From contig CAJNDS010000367.1 in NCBI GenBank assembly GCA_905221605.1, forward strand, positions 22,501 through 86,500: a DNA stretch of 64,000 bases, written 5' to 3'. Within the stretch, counting starts at the first letter, position 1; every line of letters begins with the position of its first letter. Of this stretch, positions 1 to 8,912 are shown piece after piece. This DNA comes from Symbiodinium natans. Its lineage: Eukaryota; Sar; Dinophyceae; Suessiales; Symbiodiniaceae. The translations under genes were made by a program, and so were the position numbers. The notes below the pieces were generated by a model. It was not told where the DNA came from and searched no databases. It saw only the letters and a program-made list of their open reading frames with translations.

Positions 1-157
1 GACAGAGTGGAGTGGCGATGCTTGGGGGAGTTGGGGCTGGAGAAATACAAAATCTACAGCCAAAGGTGGTCCTTCGCGAACATCAACCGGGAATCGAGAG
101 ATACAAGAACAACCATGTGAGGAGCAATGGCAAGTCAACACATGGAATCCATGGAAG

Positions 158-1849
158 ATGCGACCACAGGATTGGAGTGCCAAAGATATGCCTGTCAAAA
201 TCGTTGACAGCATTGAGGGGTTGAGCGACTCGCTTGATGAGAATAAGACACAGCGCTTGGTCTACACCACTTCGAGGCCTTCCGACGCCATGGAGGCCCT
301 CGACTTGTTGAATGGTGACCCAGCAGCAAAAGGAGTAGTTTTCCTTCAGGGAAATGGTGGGCTCGACAGTGCGACTTGGCCCAAGGTCAGCAAAGCTAGG
401 TATGAAAAAGTTGCCGGACAGCTTGGGACACGCTTGCAGCCTCGCAAAGGGTGGCTATGGCTAGTGGGCGATGTTACAGATTCAAAGGCGAGGACATGCA
501 CTGGCACACCGTATGTGGCGAAGCCTAGGACTGATTCGACAGTTGTTCTACGGTTCGTTGCTGAGAAGAAGTACAATGAAGAGGCATGGGCCAAGCTCAG
601 CAAGGGCGCGACAAAATGTCTCAGAGATTGGTGTCTGTCAGCTACCCCTTTCGCAGCTCAGGGATGTCATGACACTTTTGCTTTTGAGATCATTGACCAG
701 AAGATGATCAAGGGACTGATGCGAGTGGACAAGGACAAACTTGCTTATGCTTTGCTGGCAGAATCGGGAGCTTGCTACTCTCGATGTCGTTGGTTCGTGG
801 AGAAGGTGGGACCGTTATGTTCTGAAACTTCAGTGCAGTGGATTCCGAGCAAACCCGACTGCAATGAGACCTGGATTCAGTACATTGACAGATGTCGAGG
901 CTTGGCAGGCTCCAAAGGCCTTGTGAGAGGAAGGTATCAGCTTGGATACAGGATCCCAAATTCCGAGTTTCAACACGCTGATGTGGTTTCCAAGTGGGTG
1001 GTTGAAGGATTGCCAAAGACATTTTTGGTTCATGATGTCATTGATTTCCTTTCTTCACTCCATTTTGGGGCGATAGAGGTCGTCGAGAAGGGTTGGCGCC
1101 GACAAGGGAGTGCATGGACTGTGCGAGCCAGCAGGAATGACCGTGAAGAATTGATCCAAGGGTCAATAATGGAAGATGGCGAAGAGTATGACATCTCGAT
1201 CATCAAAGCAGTTCGTCGTAAAGTGGATCGCTCAGTAAGAGTTCCTCTGAAGTCTGGAAAGGTCAGATATGGAGAGGCTATGAAAGATCGTGCCAAAGAT
1301 TCCAGAGGCCCTGTTGCGCCCAAGGGAGTGGCTTTGCCCGATTCTGCTCCTCCTGCTGGGAAGTCGGGTGCGACCCCTGGCAAGAGTAAAACTGAAAAGA
1401 ATGCCAACGCCGAGCATCAGCCTTCGACTCAGGGACGTGGTGCCGGTAAGGATGCCAAAGAGGACAAGGATCGTTCTCGGTCGCCGAAGAGGGATGCAAA
1501 CCAAGATGAGCAGATGAGCGAATGGACAATGGGAGGCAGGAAGGTGGCAAATGCTGCTGACGGAAATTGCATGTTTTATGCATTCGCCACCTATTTGACC
1601 AGCCGTGGCCAGAAGAAGCGGACCCACAGACAGCTGAGGGCCTGGTTATGCAGCAATCTTCGAGATAACTTGGATTCGTGTGACAAGAGATGGGACAAAA
1701 CGGATCACAAGGGAATGCCGACATCCAGGGACTTCAGTTGGTATGTGAGCGAGCTGGAAAAACCTGGAGCATGGGGTGGACATTCAGAGCTGCAGGTTCT
1801 TTGTGCTCTTTCTTTGGGGCCCAGAAGAGATGGAGGTTCGAAAGGATGA
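158..1849 (+). CDS. LINE ORF1-like protein with OTU cysteine-protease-like domain
   Basis: An open frame of 563 codons. The first 380 residues have no catalytic motif I recognise. A segment near residues 285-330 (FLVHDVIDFLSSLHFG) resembles an RRM-type nucleic-acid-binding fold, as in ORF1 proteins of other LINEs. Residues 385-450 are a basic, disordered Lys/Pro/Ser linker that includes RSRSPKR. Near residue 467 the motif ADGNCMFYAF matches the catalytic Asp/Cys block of OTU-family cysteine proteases, followed by WGGHSELQVLCAL, which fits the usual OTU W-G-G-x-x-E-L block. The frame stops before the expected catalytic His. The protein seems to continue in another frame at about 1776, so a frameshift probably cuts it. 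Start: first in-frame ATG; the true start could be earlier. Confidence 0.7.
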   Translation: MRPQDWSAKDMPVKIVDSIEGLSDSLDENKTQRLVYTTSRPSDAMEALDLLNGDPAAKGVVFLQGNGGLDSATWPKVSKARYEKVAGQLGTRLQPRKGWLWLVGDVTDSKARTCTGTPYVAKPRTDSTVVLRFVAEKKYNEEAWAKLSKGATKCLRDWCLSATPFAAQGCHDTFAFEIIDQKMIKGLMRVDKDKLAYALLAESGACYSRCRWFVEKVGPLCSETSVQWIPSKPDCNETWIQYIDRCRGLAGSKGLVRGRYQLGYRIPNSEFQHADVVSKWVVEGLPKTFLVHDVIDFLSSLHFGAIEVVEKGWRRQGSAWTVRASRNDREELIQGSIMEDGEEYDISIIKAVRRKVDRSVRVPLKSGKVRYGEAMKDRAKDSRGPVAPKGVALPDSAPPAGKSGATPGKSKTEKNANAEHQPSTQGRGAGKDAKEDKDRSRSPKRDANQDEQMSEWTMGGRKVANAADGNCMFYAFATYLTSRGQKKRTHRQLRAWLCSNLRDNLDSCDKRWDKTDHKGMPTSRDFSWYVSELEKPGAWGGHSELQVLCALSLGPRRDGGSKG

Positions 1850-2270
1850 AGTCAACGTCCTGCGGAAGGCCAAGCTTGTTGGGAATGACCAGGAGCTTCT
1901 TACACAAGGATGGGAAAGACAAGGAGACGTCGTCATCTTCTACCTGAAGGTGCCGGACGGTGATGTCTCGTCTCTTCTGGCCAAGTCTGGCGTAGACAAG
2001 CCCGTCTTCTTGACTCAGTTGGCAAGAGACATCTCCAAGCAGGCGCCTGTCAAATTGATCGCAGCAGAAAATGGTGAGGAAGGCACAAAATACCTTGCCC
2101 GAGTACAAGCACTTGCAAAAGAAAAAGGCACCAGCTTGGCTTTCAGACGTGGAGGAGGCAGCTTCCTTGGGTTGCGTCTGGAAAAAGAAGAGGAGGGCAC
2201 TGTTCAGCCCCTTTCCATTGGGGACCTGGGAAAGTTTCGCAGGTCCTCACTGACCAGAACTGGCGGTTAG
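1776..2270 (+). pseudogene. Frameshifted continuation of the LINE ORF1 region
   Basis: This frame overlaps the end of the upstream ORF. Its first residues (MDIQSCRFF) are a shadow of that ORF, but from about 1830 it becomes protein-like (MEVRKDEVNVLRKAKLVG, then DVVIFYLKVPDG). It is rich in Lys and Glu and ends at 2270. No domain is recognised. The simplest reading is one original ORF broken by a one-base indel near 1820, inside the OTU-like domain. Confidence 0.5.
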
Positions 2271-2326
2271 AGCGTCCGCCGCAGTGGGCCAGGGGTCACT
2301 GGCTTTTCCGAGCGCCATCCAGGACG

Positions 2327-3325
2327 ATGTCTTCTACAAGTTGCATGAGAAGGACAATTAGAAAGTGGAAAAAGCAGCGGAAAGTTGACACAAAGATCTC
2401 AGGGCCCAAGTGGTTCAAGCACATCGCTGAGGAGAGTGACGTGGTCGCGAAGTCTGGGGACGACGCTGATGATTCGCAAGTCGAGGCAACTGCCCTCGAT
2501 GAGCCTTCCCAGGAGCCGAAGGCGATGAAAGTTGCGGAGGGATTCCGCGTGGGAGAAAAGAGGCCTGACAAGGCTCAAGAGGGCAACGTGACAGAGAAGC
2601 CAATGGTTGCTCCTTCTCTCCCGAAGTTGCCGGTCGTTGTGGGCGGCATCGCAGGGCCTGGAGTGGGCCACTTCAAAACCACGGCGCGTGATTTGGGAGG
2701 CTCAGGCGGGTGTGGTTGGCTGGCGCTAGCCTTTGGGCTTGCTCAGGCCAATGGAAAAACCTCGGAGGACATCATGGAAAGCAACAAGCTCGAGAACCTG
2801 GCAAAGTCCTTGCATCTCCGAGTGTGTAACTACCTGACGGACCAATGGACAGAATGGCAGCAGCAATGGAGCCCTGGAGACGTTGGAACCCACAACAAGC
2901 TCATCAACAACGTCACTGAGGCGGGGGCTCCGGCAACAAACCTCACGGAGTTTCTCGAAGTCATCAAGCGCCACAAAAGGTGGATATGTGGGCTCATGCT
3001 TGCTGGCTTTGTCAGAAGCAAGAAAGTCAATCTTGTGATCTGGACAAAAGTCCTCGACGACAATGAAGCGGTCTTGTCCTACGGCAACAGCGCCCCCACT
3101 ATCGCTGTCGTGAGGCAAGGCCAACACTACTTTGGTTTGGTTCGGCCACTGCGGGGGTTCCCTGCAGCATGGGTGAGCAACAGCGAGGTTGAAGAGATCG
3201 AGTGGACGCAAAGTGACTGGCAGCTACTCAGAGGAGGTGCTGACAACGACCAATCGCCGGTCAAACTCAAAGCTTGGCGAGATGACGCATGGGTTGACGA
3301 GGCCCTGAAAACCCCAAGAACTTGA
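2327..3325 (+). CDS. Second cysteine-protease-like (OTU/papain-like) LINE domain
   Basis: An open frame of 332 codons. After a charged, disordered N-terminus (residues 1-105), residues 120-140 contain GGSGGCGWLALAFGLA, a Gly-rich Cys block like the nucleophile helix of papain-fold and OTU proteases. Near residues 258-270 QGQHYFGLVRP supplies a candidate catalytic His in the usual strand context. This makes a second protease-like module downstream of the ADGNC module. It may instead be a structural relic of the fold. It ends just before the zinc-finger ORF in the same frame, so the two may once have been continuous through the TGA at the end of this frame. Confidence 0.6.
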   Translation: MSSTSCMRRTIRKWKKQRKVDTKISGPKWFKHIAEESDVVAKSGDDADDSQVEATALDEPSQEPKAMKVAEGFRVGEKRPDKAQEGNVTEKPMVAPSLPKLPVVVGGIAGPGVGHFKTTARDLGGSGGCGWLALAFGLAQANGKTSEDIMESNKLENLAKSLHLRVCNYLTDQWTEWQQQWSPGDVGTHNKLINNVTEAGAPATNLTEFLEVIKRHKRWICGLMLAGFVRSKKVNLVIWTKVLDDNEAVLSYGNSAPTIAVVRQGQHYFGLVRPLRGFPAAWVSNSEVEEIEWTQSDWQLLRGGADNDQSPVKLKAWRDDAWVDEALKTPRT

Positions 3326-3337
3326 ACTTGCTCCGCT

Positions 3338-4132
3338 GTGAAGTCTTGGGTCAATGAGGCCCTCAACACGCCCACCGAAAAGCACAAGTCCAACTCTGCG
3401 ACGCTTCAATGGGGCTGCAAGTTTTGCTGCTTGAAGATTGAGGGCGTCGATGTCCGAAAGCACGCGCAGGCTGTGGTCGACCATCTCAATCGACGGCATA
3501 AAGAAGAATGTGCTGAGGAGAGGAAGAAGTGGAAGGCCGAAGGCTACTCCGGAAAGACTAGTGGCTTCGGCAAACGGAGCCTCACCGTCACTCAGAAAGT
3601 AGTGCACATCTCGAAAGGTGTTAAGCCCTGGTGGAAGTGCCCTTTTTGCTCCAAAGGCTTGCTTCACAGTGTGTCCCACAACCCGGACAAGCGTGCAAAA
3701 AGGCTCCATCTTGGAACTCATGGCAAGACTATGCTCCAAGCCTACAAGTTTGTGCAAAAGAAAGGCTGGTCAAAGAAGATGCGAACAGCGGTCATGAGCA
3801 GCAGATGGGCTGCTGCGCTCAAAAGCAACGCAAAGCTCACGGAGAGAGGCCACGACATCGAGATGACCAAGAACCCCGGCAAGAGAGGCTTCCTGCGGTT
3901 TTGCAAAAAGTGCCTTGGCATGACAAGATCGGTCAAGCAGGCTGAGGACCGTGCCTGGTACTGGCGCTGCAAACTGACCCCAAGAAAGTGCGAGAACCTG
4001 AACTACGAGACCGTCAAGACGTGGGCGGCGAGGCCAAAAGACATTAAGAAGTTCTTCGAGAAGGTCGGCTTTGAGCACGCTGAAATCGTCAAAATCCAGA
4101 AGAAGGCAAAGAAGATCGCAGAGGGGCTGTGA
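3338..4132 (+). CDS. LINE zinc-finger protein segment
   Basis: A 264-codon frame, very basic. Three Cys/His clusters are visible: CKFCCLKI...HLNRRH near residues 26-60 (C2H2-like spacing), CPFCSKG...HLGTHGK near residues 94-125, and CKKCLG...RCKLTPRKC near residues 185-220. LINEs often carry such nucleic-acid-binding fingers between ORF1-type domains and the endonuclease. It shares a frame with the preceding ORF and is followed within 60 bases by the endonuclease frame. The short gap holds a stop, so the polyprotein is broken here. Confidence 0.65.
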   Translation: MKSWVNEALNTPTEKHKSNSATLQWGCKFCCLKIEGVDVRKHAQAVVDHLNRRHKEECAEERKKWKAEGYSGKTSGFGKRSLTVTQKVVHISKGVKPWWKCPFCSKGLLHSVSHNPDKRAKRLHLGTHGKTMLQAYKFVQKKGWSKKMRTAVMSSRWAAALKSNAKLTERGHDIEMTKNPGKRGFLRFCKKCLGMTRSVKQAEDRAWYWRCKLTPRKCENLNYETVKTWAARPKDIKKFFEKVGFEHAEIVKIQKKAKKIAEGL

Positions 4133-4186
4133 CTCCAAACTGATGCTCCTTGGCTCTGCCTTAGGGGAGGCGCTGTCGGTTCTAGC

Positions 4187-5394
4187 GTGCAAACTGCAGA
4201 GTCTTTACCAAAAAGATCCACCCGGAAGAAGAATGGCTCGTTGGCTGTGCAAACCTTGAATGTTGGCACAAGGGAGGGCATGTGGAAATGGCTCAAACTT
4301 CTCGGAAAAGGCAACGATGGAATCAGTCCGCCCGATGTTGCACTCCTGCAGGGCACTTCCACTGCTAATGGTCCACACTGGGAGGCTGTCGAGTGCTACA
4401 TGGCTGCTAGAGGTTTTCGGAGTTTTCTCAAAGAAGGCGAGACCATGAAGAATCGATGGGGTCAAGATGTTGCTGGAAGAGGGGGAGTCTGCGTTTTTGT
4501 ACAAAAACAATGGTTTGCAAAGTTCTTCTCTTGTGGGCAAGACGATGGCTTTGAGTGGCTCGCTGTCACTGTGGGAAACACGTTGGTCATTTCCGCTTAT
4601 TGCCATCCCTTTGGCTGTGCTCCGATTTGGAAAATTTGGTTCATCATACATGGCATGGTCCTTGGATTTGTGGCGGGGACTTCAATGTCTCTTTTAAGTC
4701 TTCGTGCTGGCCCTCCTTCCTTAACCCCATGCGCGGCGTCAAAGTTGAAGAGGCCGAGGGCTTGACTCGTACCCGATGGGGTGGAAACGAGGTTATTGAT
4801 TATTTTCTTTGTGAGGAAGGTATGAACCCTCTCTGCACTATTGCCAGGGAGGAACATGTTTCTGATCACATGATCCTGGAAAACGTCTTCGAAGTCTCGC
4901 GCAAACCCTGTCACGATCTGGCTCTCAACTTTGTCGAGTCTTGGGACAGGCCTAGTTGGATCTCCGCCAAAGATTGGCGAACTATCCTCCAGTTGACCTG
5001 GGAAAGAGGTGAACGGCAAGGCTGGCAACCAGTCCTTAACTTTGTGGAGGAAATCGGTCCCGCCATCAGCCAAGCCGGTGAACAAGATGACCAGGCTTTT
5101 GTGGATCGTTACTGGACCATCTTTCAGGCCAAACTCTCCACTGTCTTTTCTGACGCCTACAGCATTGCTCTACAGAACATGCCTGGCGATTTGAGTCACA
5201 CTTGCAAAGATATCTTGCGCGTTGGCAATGTCCTGAAGAAGCTACATTACAAGTTGGGTGCGACATCTGTGAAAAAGCACAACAAAGCAAAAATCTTCGA
5301 GCCGACCTGCGTGAAGGTGCGGAAAAGACTGGGCAGATGTTGCGAACTAAAGTGGAAGATCAAAAAGCACCCCGACAAAGCTGGACACGTTTGA
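4187..5394 (+). pseudogene. LINE APE-type (EEP) endonuclease, frameshifted
   Basis: Two overlapping frames make one domain. The first (4187-4640) contains LAVQTLNVGTREG, the N-terminal EEP strand, and GRGGVCVFVQKQW. The second (from about 4640 to 5394) contains ICGGDFNV at about 4666-4690, the metal-site motif, and EEHVSDHMILENVF near 4850, the SDH catalytic motif. A one-base frameshift lies near 4640. Downstream, a linker continues as KHNKAKIF and then shifts again near 5295 to a frame reading LRADLREGAEKTGQML. APE-type endonucleases nick target DNA for target-primed reverse transcription. The frameshifts show this copy is inactive. Confidence 0.8.
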
Positions 5395-5399
5395 TGAAG

Positions 5400-5830
5400 T
5401 CAGAATCCGTGGGACGACCGGTGGTTTCCGAGGGGTTTGAGTGTTCAATTTCCCACTGAGAAGGGCGTTGGACAAGAGCTCCACAGCTGCGTCACGTTGA
5501 GTGCTGGTCCATGCCACTTGCTTCCAGAGCTCCTTCCAGTGATCATTGATCAAAGACATCTCCTCACTTGCAGACTGAGCTTGACGCTTTCCATCATTGG
5601 AAGTGAGGATGGCCTGTGAATGAGGGCGCATTCCTCTCTTTATCCAGGCACCCCGATCAGAGGCGCTTCCGTTCATTGTCTCTTTCCAAGCTTGAAGTTG
5701 TAAGAGGCGAAGGTCACTCTCACAAAGCCGAAGGTCTTCACGGACAGCCTCTTCTTCTGCTTCAACCTCTTCCACGACGTGGTCTTGGCAGCCCGGAAAG
5801 GGGCCAGGGAAAAGTCTGACCCAGAGCTTG
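5400..5830 (-). other. Inverted internal segment of the LINE (linker before RT)
   Basis: On the + strand this stretch gives no protein-like frame. On the - strand it reads as a coherent charged protein including SDLRLLQLQAWKETMNG, RGAWIKRGMRPHSQAIL and SLINDHWKELWKQ. That is the kind of sequence expected between the endonuclease and the RT fingers. The + strand frame stops making sense at about 5405 and resumes at about 5835 with CGPDGWRPEELIHLP, an RT N-terminal block. The segment is therefore best explained as an inversion inside the element. The breakpoints are estimated to within about 20 bases. Confidence 0.7.
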
Positions 5831-6805
5831 GCGGCCTCATCTGATTGCGGCCCAGACGGCTGGCGTCCAGAGGAGCTCATCCACCTCCCTGCTCAGGCCT
5901 CTCCGAGGCTTGGAGCCTTATGTGTGAGTGGGAAGTCGTCGGGATCATCCCTACGGCTCTCAAGAGTTCGCGAATCGTCCATGTCAGGAAGGAGGCCAAG
6001 ATCACCAACCCCCTATCGCAGTTTCGTCTGTCTGGGTCAGGGCTTGGAGTTCCACTTAGATTCGATGTAATGCAGTTAAGGCTTGGAGAGAGCAGTTCCT
6101 TCCCAGGTGGGTGGCTGGGGGTCCCGGCAGCATCTCTGCTGAAGTCATCGCTGGCCTGATTGACAAAGAGCTTGAAGAAGGGTGCTACATTGGCACACTT
6201 GATCTCAGGCAAGCCTTTGACTGTGTTGACACAAAGCTGATCGGTGACACTTTGAAGAAACTGGCGCCGGCTCATCTCCAAGGTTGGCTACATGTTTATG
6301 TGGGCTCCGAGCGATGCAGTCTGCGTGGTGCAAATGGTCTGCGCACTTCCATCTCCTTGAGCATGAGGAAAAAGCACAGTTTGCACATCGCAGTGACCCC
6401 TCTCTTCAACCTTCCGCTGAGATTTTGGGCTGTTATGTTGGAGTTGCCACATGCCAGCCAAAAAGTGACACCCGGCGCTCGGATGCCCTACTCTGCCTTG
6501 GCCGCATTGCCAGTCTCCCACGAAATCTTTGGGAGCGCCTCGCAGACATCAACACGTTTGCTCTGAGTAAGGTCAATTACGGTTTGGTTGCTGGACTTCC
6601 ACCTCCTGTCCTCTTGCATGAGTTCGACACTAAGATTTGGAAAGCAGTTGGCCGTACCGGATATGGTGTCAAGCCGCTGAGGTCTGTCATTGCAGGTGCT
6701 ACACGCCTCTGGGGTTCTACCGTCATCTGGAGGACCTTGGCCCTCTCGAGGAGAGTCAAAGCGGAAAGACTTCCAACCTCGATGCCATGGTTCGTCAGGT
6801 CATGA
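5828..6805 (+). pseudogene. Reverse transcriptase remnant lacking catalytic core
   Basis: Frames alternate but stay recognisable. CGPDGWRPEELIHLP starts at about 5842. After a frameshift, PTALKSSRIVHVRKEAKI follows at about 5950, then GTLDLRQAFDCVD (RT motif A, 6190-6230), LAPAHLQGWLHVYV, and then WSAHFHLLEHEEKAQ at about 6330, which belongs to the region after motif C. The blocks that should lie between (motif B and the YxDD/FADD motif C) are absent, so a few hundred bases have been deleted near 6300. The tail SLPRNLWERLADINTFALSK resembles the thumb/connection part of LINE RTs. Confidence 0.75.
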
Positions 6806-7275
6806 TGGATCTCGGGTGGGAGAATGACGATGTTGATAGCGCCGTCTGGGCTCATCCAGAACTGGGTCAAATTGATGTCGGCAACTTACAGGCAGAGCAT
6901 TGGCACACTCTCCGGGAAAGCTGGAGACGGAAAATGTATGGCGCCCTCACAGGCGCAAAGAGGCATGAACTTCGCGATGAGATCATCCCTGTCTATTCTG
7001 AGGTTTTAGTCTCGAGCGTCCGAAAGAAGGCGCAGAGTTTAGGCACCTTGGGCTTCATCCTGGCCACTGGATGCATCGTGAGTGACTACACGCGTCAGCT
7101 TTGTAAGGGTGGCAACAGCAAATTCAAAGTTTGTGGTGCTCAGGACCATTTTTTCGAAGAAAGACTGCAGTGTGCTGGACTTGCTATAGAGGCTGATACC
7201 AATGTTCTGCTCAGAAGATTTGGCTGGGAAGCTTCAGGACAAAGGCTGCAAATGATGGCTGCTGCCTATCACTGA
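6637..7275 (+). CDS. C-terminal region of the LINE ORF2 protein
   Basis: A 212-codon frame. Its first residues are out of frame with the preceding RT part, and from about 6730 it reads HLEDLGPLEESQSGK and continues to a stop at 7275. No RNase H or CCHC finger motif is evident. The end (FGWEASGQRLQMMAAAYH) is probably the natural C-terminus of the element's ORF2. It is followed directly by non-coding, repeat-rich DNA. Confidence 0.5.
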   Translation: MESSWPYRIWCQAAEVCHCRCYTPLGFYRHLEDLGPLEESQSGKTSNLDAMVRQVMMDLGWENDDVDSAVWAHPELGQIDVGNLQAEHWHTLRESWRRKMYGALTGAKRHELRDEIIPVYSEVLVSSVRKKAQSLGTLGFILATGCIVSDYTRQLCKGGNSKFKVCGAQDHFFEERLQCAGLAIEADTNVLLRRFGWEASGQRLQMMAAAYH

Positions 7276-7463
7276 TAAGAGTTTTCCTTGTCGGGCCGGA
7301 TGTTCGATTGCCTGCCGCGGTAGCGTCTTGCAATACAAAGTTCCTGGCCAGCTTCATCTACCCCATCATCGTCGCGTGGTCCTGGGGCGGTGGCTGGCTG
7401 GCCACCGTTCTGGATGTGGGTTGCGAGTCTGCAGTTTGTAGCACCATGGGCGTGTGGGCAAGT

Positions 7464-7572
7464 GGGCGTGTGTGCGTGTGTGCGTGTGTGCGTGTGTGCG
7501 TGTGTGTGCGTGTGCGTGTGTGCGTGTGTGCGTGTGTGCGTGTGTGCGTGTGTGCGTGTGTGCGTGTGTGCG
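7464..7572 (+). repeat. GTGTGTGC microsatellite
   Basis: About 13 units of an 8-base motif (GTGTGTGC with small variants). Apparent Cys-Val or His-Thr frames on either strand come from the repeat and are not genes. Confidence 0.95.
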
Positions 7573-8171
7573 CACCATCTGTTTGATTGCTGTCCCATCG
7601 CAGCTTCCACAAAGCGACAGTGGATCTACCACTGTGCGAATAGCTAATGCATGATACTAGCTGCTCTAGGTCAAATCGATGCCTGCCGTTCTTGCTGAGG
7701 ATCTTTGGCACCTGCGTGTCGTTGATGATGTAAGATCAATATGGCCATGGCGTAGGGTGAATGGTGTAGACTGCTTGCGGTAGTCTGTGCCTGGGTGTGC
7801 CCCACGACCATGAACCAGGTGGTAGCGTACGCACACATTTAACATGAACACCATGAGGCGTTCGTGTTCGATTTCGGTTCATCCATCTGTTTAGTGATGC
7901 CATCAGAAAAGATAAGCTGTCCAAGTGCTTCTGCGCTGCTTCCTTGTAAACACGCGCAAACACCATCTCCTGAACTAGCAGACGTAGCAGATCGCAGCAG
8001 TTTAGGTCAGGCTTTGGGCGGGGGATGTAAAGGTTGCCAACCTCCTATCGTCGACCTTGAATATGAGCTTGCGCTTGTGTAGCTTCTCGGTGCATATGGT
8101 CAAGCAACCTGGGAAGCGCGTTATGTTTAGCAGGACGCATAAGACTCCAAACGAAGCTTTGTCAGGCCCTG

Positions 8172-8275
8172 TTCTTTCTTTCTTTCTGACTCTCAGTTTT
8201 CTTCCTTCTTTCTTTCATGTCTTTCGTTCTTTCTTTCTTTCTTTCTGTCTTTCTTTCTTTCTTTCTTTCTTTCTG

Positions 8276-8355
<80 letters not shown>

Positions 8356-8357
8356 TG
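8172..8357 (+). repeat. CTTT tetranucleotide microsatellite
   Basis: A tract of CTTT with a few interruptions (CTGT), essentially pure from about 8222 to 8356, followed by GTGTGTGTGTG. Poly-Ser/Phe/Leu and Lys/Glu/Arg frames across it are artefacts of the repeat. Confidence 0.97.
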
Positions 8358-8644
8358 TGTGTGTGTGTGGGGTAGCAATGGCGACCATGCCCAAACACTG
8401 GTATTTAGAGCGTTTATACAACGTACGAAAGGTTCTGGGTTTCACGATTTCGAATCAGGGTTGAGGACGGCAGGCAAGTACCCCCCCCCCCCCCCGAGAC
8501 CCTTAAACCCGAAAAAGTAGCCTAAACACAGGGTGCGTTAGGGCGCCTAACCTAATTGTAAACGCTTGCGCGCGCCGCCTCGGCAGCCGGAGGAAAGGAG
8601 GAAAGAGGGTTTCGCAAAAAAAGGGGAGGAAGAGCAGCGGGGTT

Positions 8645-8790
8645 AGGGGGGGGGGGGTGGGGGGGGGGGGGTGGAGGGGGAGGGGGAGGGGGGGGAGGGG
8701 GGGGGGGCGGTGGGGTGGGGGGGTGGGGGGTTTTGAGGCACTTCCCTGTAGGTTTCGGGGGGGGGGGTCCGACAGGTGGGGGGGGGTCGG
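8645..8790 (+). repeat. G-rich low-complexity tract
   Basis: Runs of 6-14 G separated by single T or A. The strand is extremely purine-biased and could form G-quadruplexes. Sequencing or assembly errors are also likely in such a tract. Confidence 0.85.
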
Positions 8791-8912
8791 GTCACAAAAT
8801 TTTTGCATGGGAAAAAGGGCCGGGTTGGGGGAAGGAGGCCCGATCCGGGTCTGCTTGTTCCAAACGCTTCTCGGCAGGAAGCCGAGGCGAATTTGACGCC
8901 TCGATAAGTGAG

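Larger units (their letters stand above)
1..7275 (+). mobile_element. Degenerate LINE-like (non-LTR) retrotransposon
   Basis: A run of + strand reading frames spells a non-LTR element in order: an ORF1-like protein, cysteine-protease-like domains, zinc fingers, an endonuclease/exonuclease/phosphatase (EEP) domain with GGDFN and SDH motifs, reverse transcriptase motif A, an RT thumb-like region and a C-terminal tail ending at 7275. Several frameshifts and stops separate the pieces. About 430 bases (5400-5830) read as protein only on the - strand. The stretch that should carry RT motifs B and C is missing near 6300. The element is therefore dead. Its 5' end may lie before the window, and no poly-A tail or target-site duplication could be recognised at the 3' end, which runs into a GTGTGTGC repeat. 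The LINE class is established knowledge; the boundaries are inferred. Confidence 0.85.
7276..8912. other. Non-coding repeat-rich spacer between LINE and transporter
   Basis: I see no gene here. It holds a GTGTGTGC tract, a long CTTT tract, a C15 run (about 8480-8494) and a very G-rich stretch at 8645-8790. None of the upstream exons expected for the ammonium transporter can be recognised. Confidence 0.6.

Noticed and set aside
8172-8357. Ser/Phe/Leu- and Lys/Glu/Arg-rich ORFs over the CTTT tract
   Set aside because: A pure tetranucleotide repeat is open in several frames on both strands; not evidence of coding.
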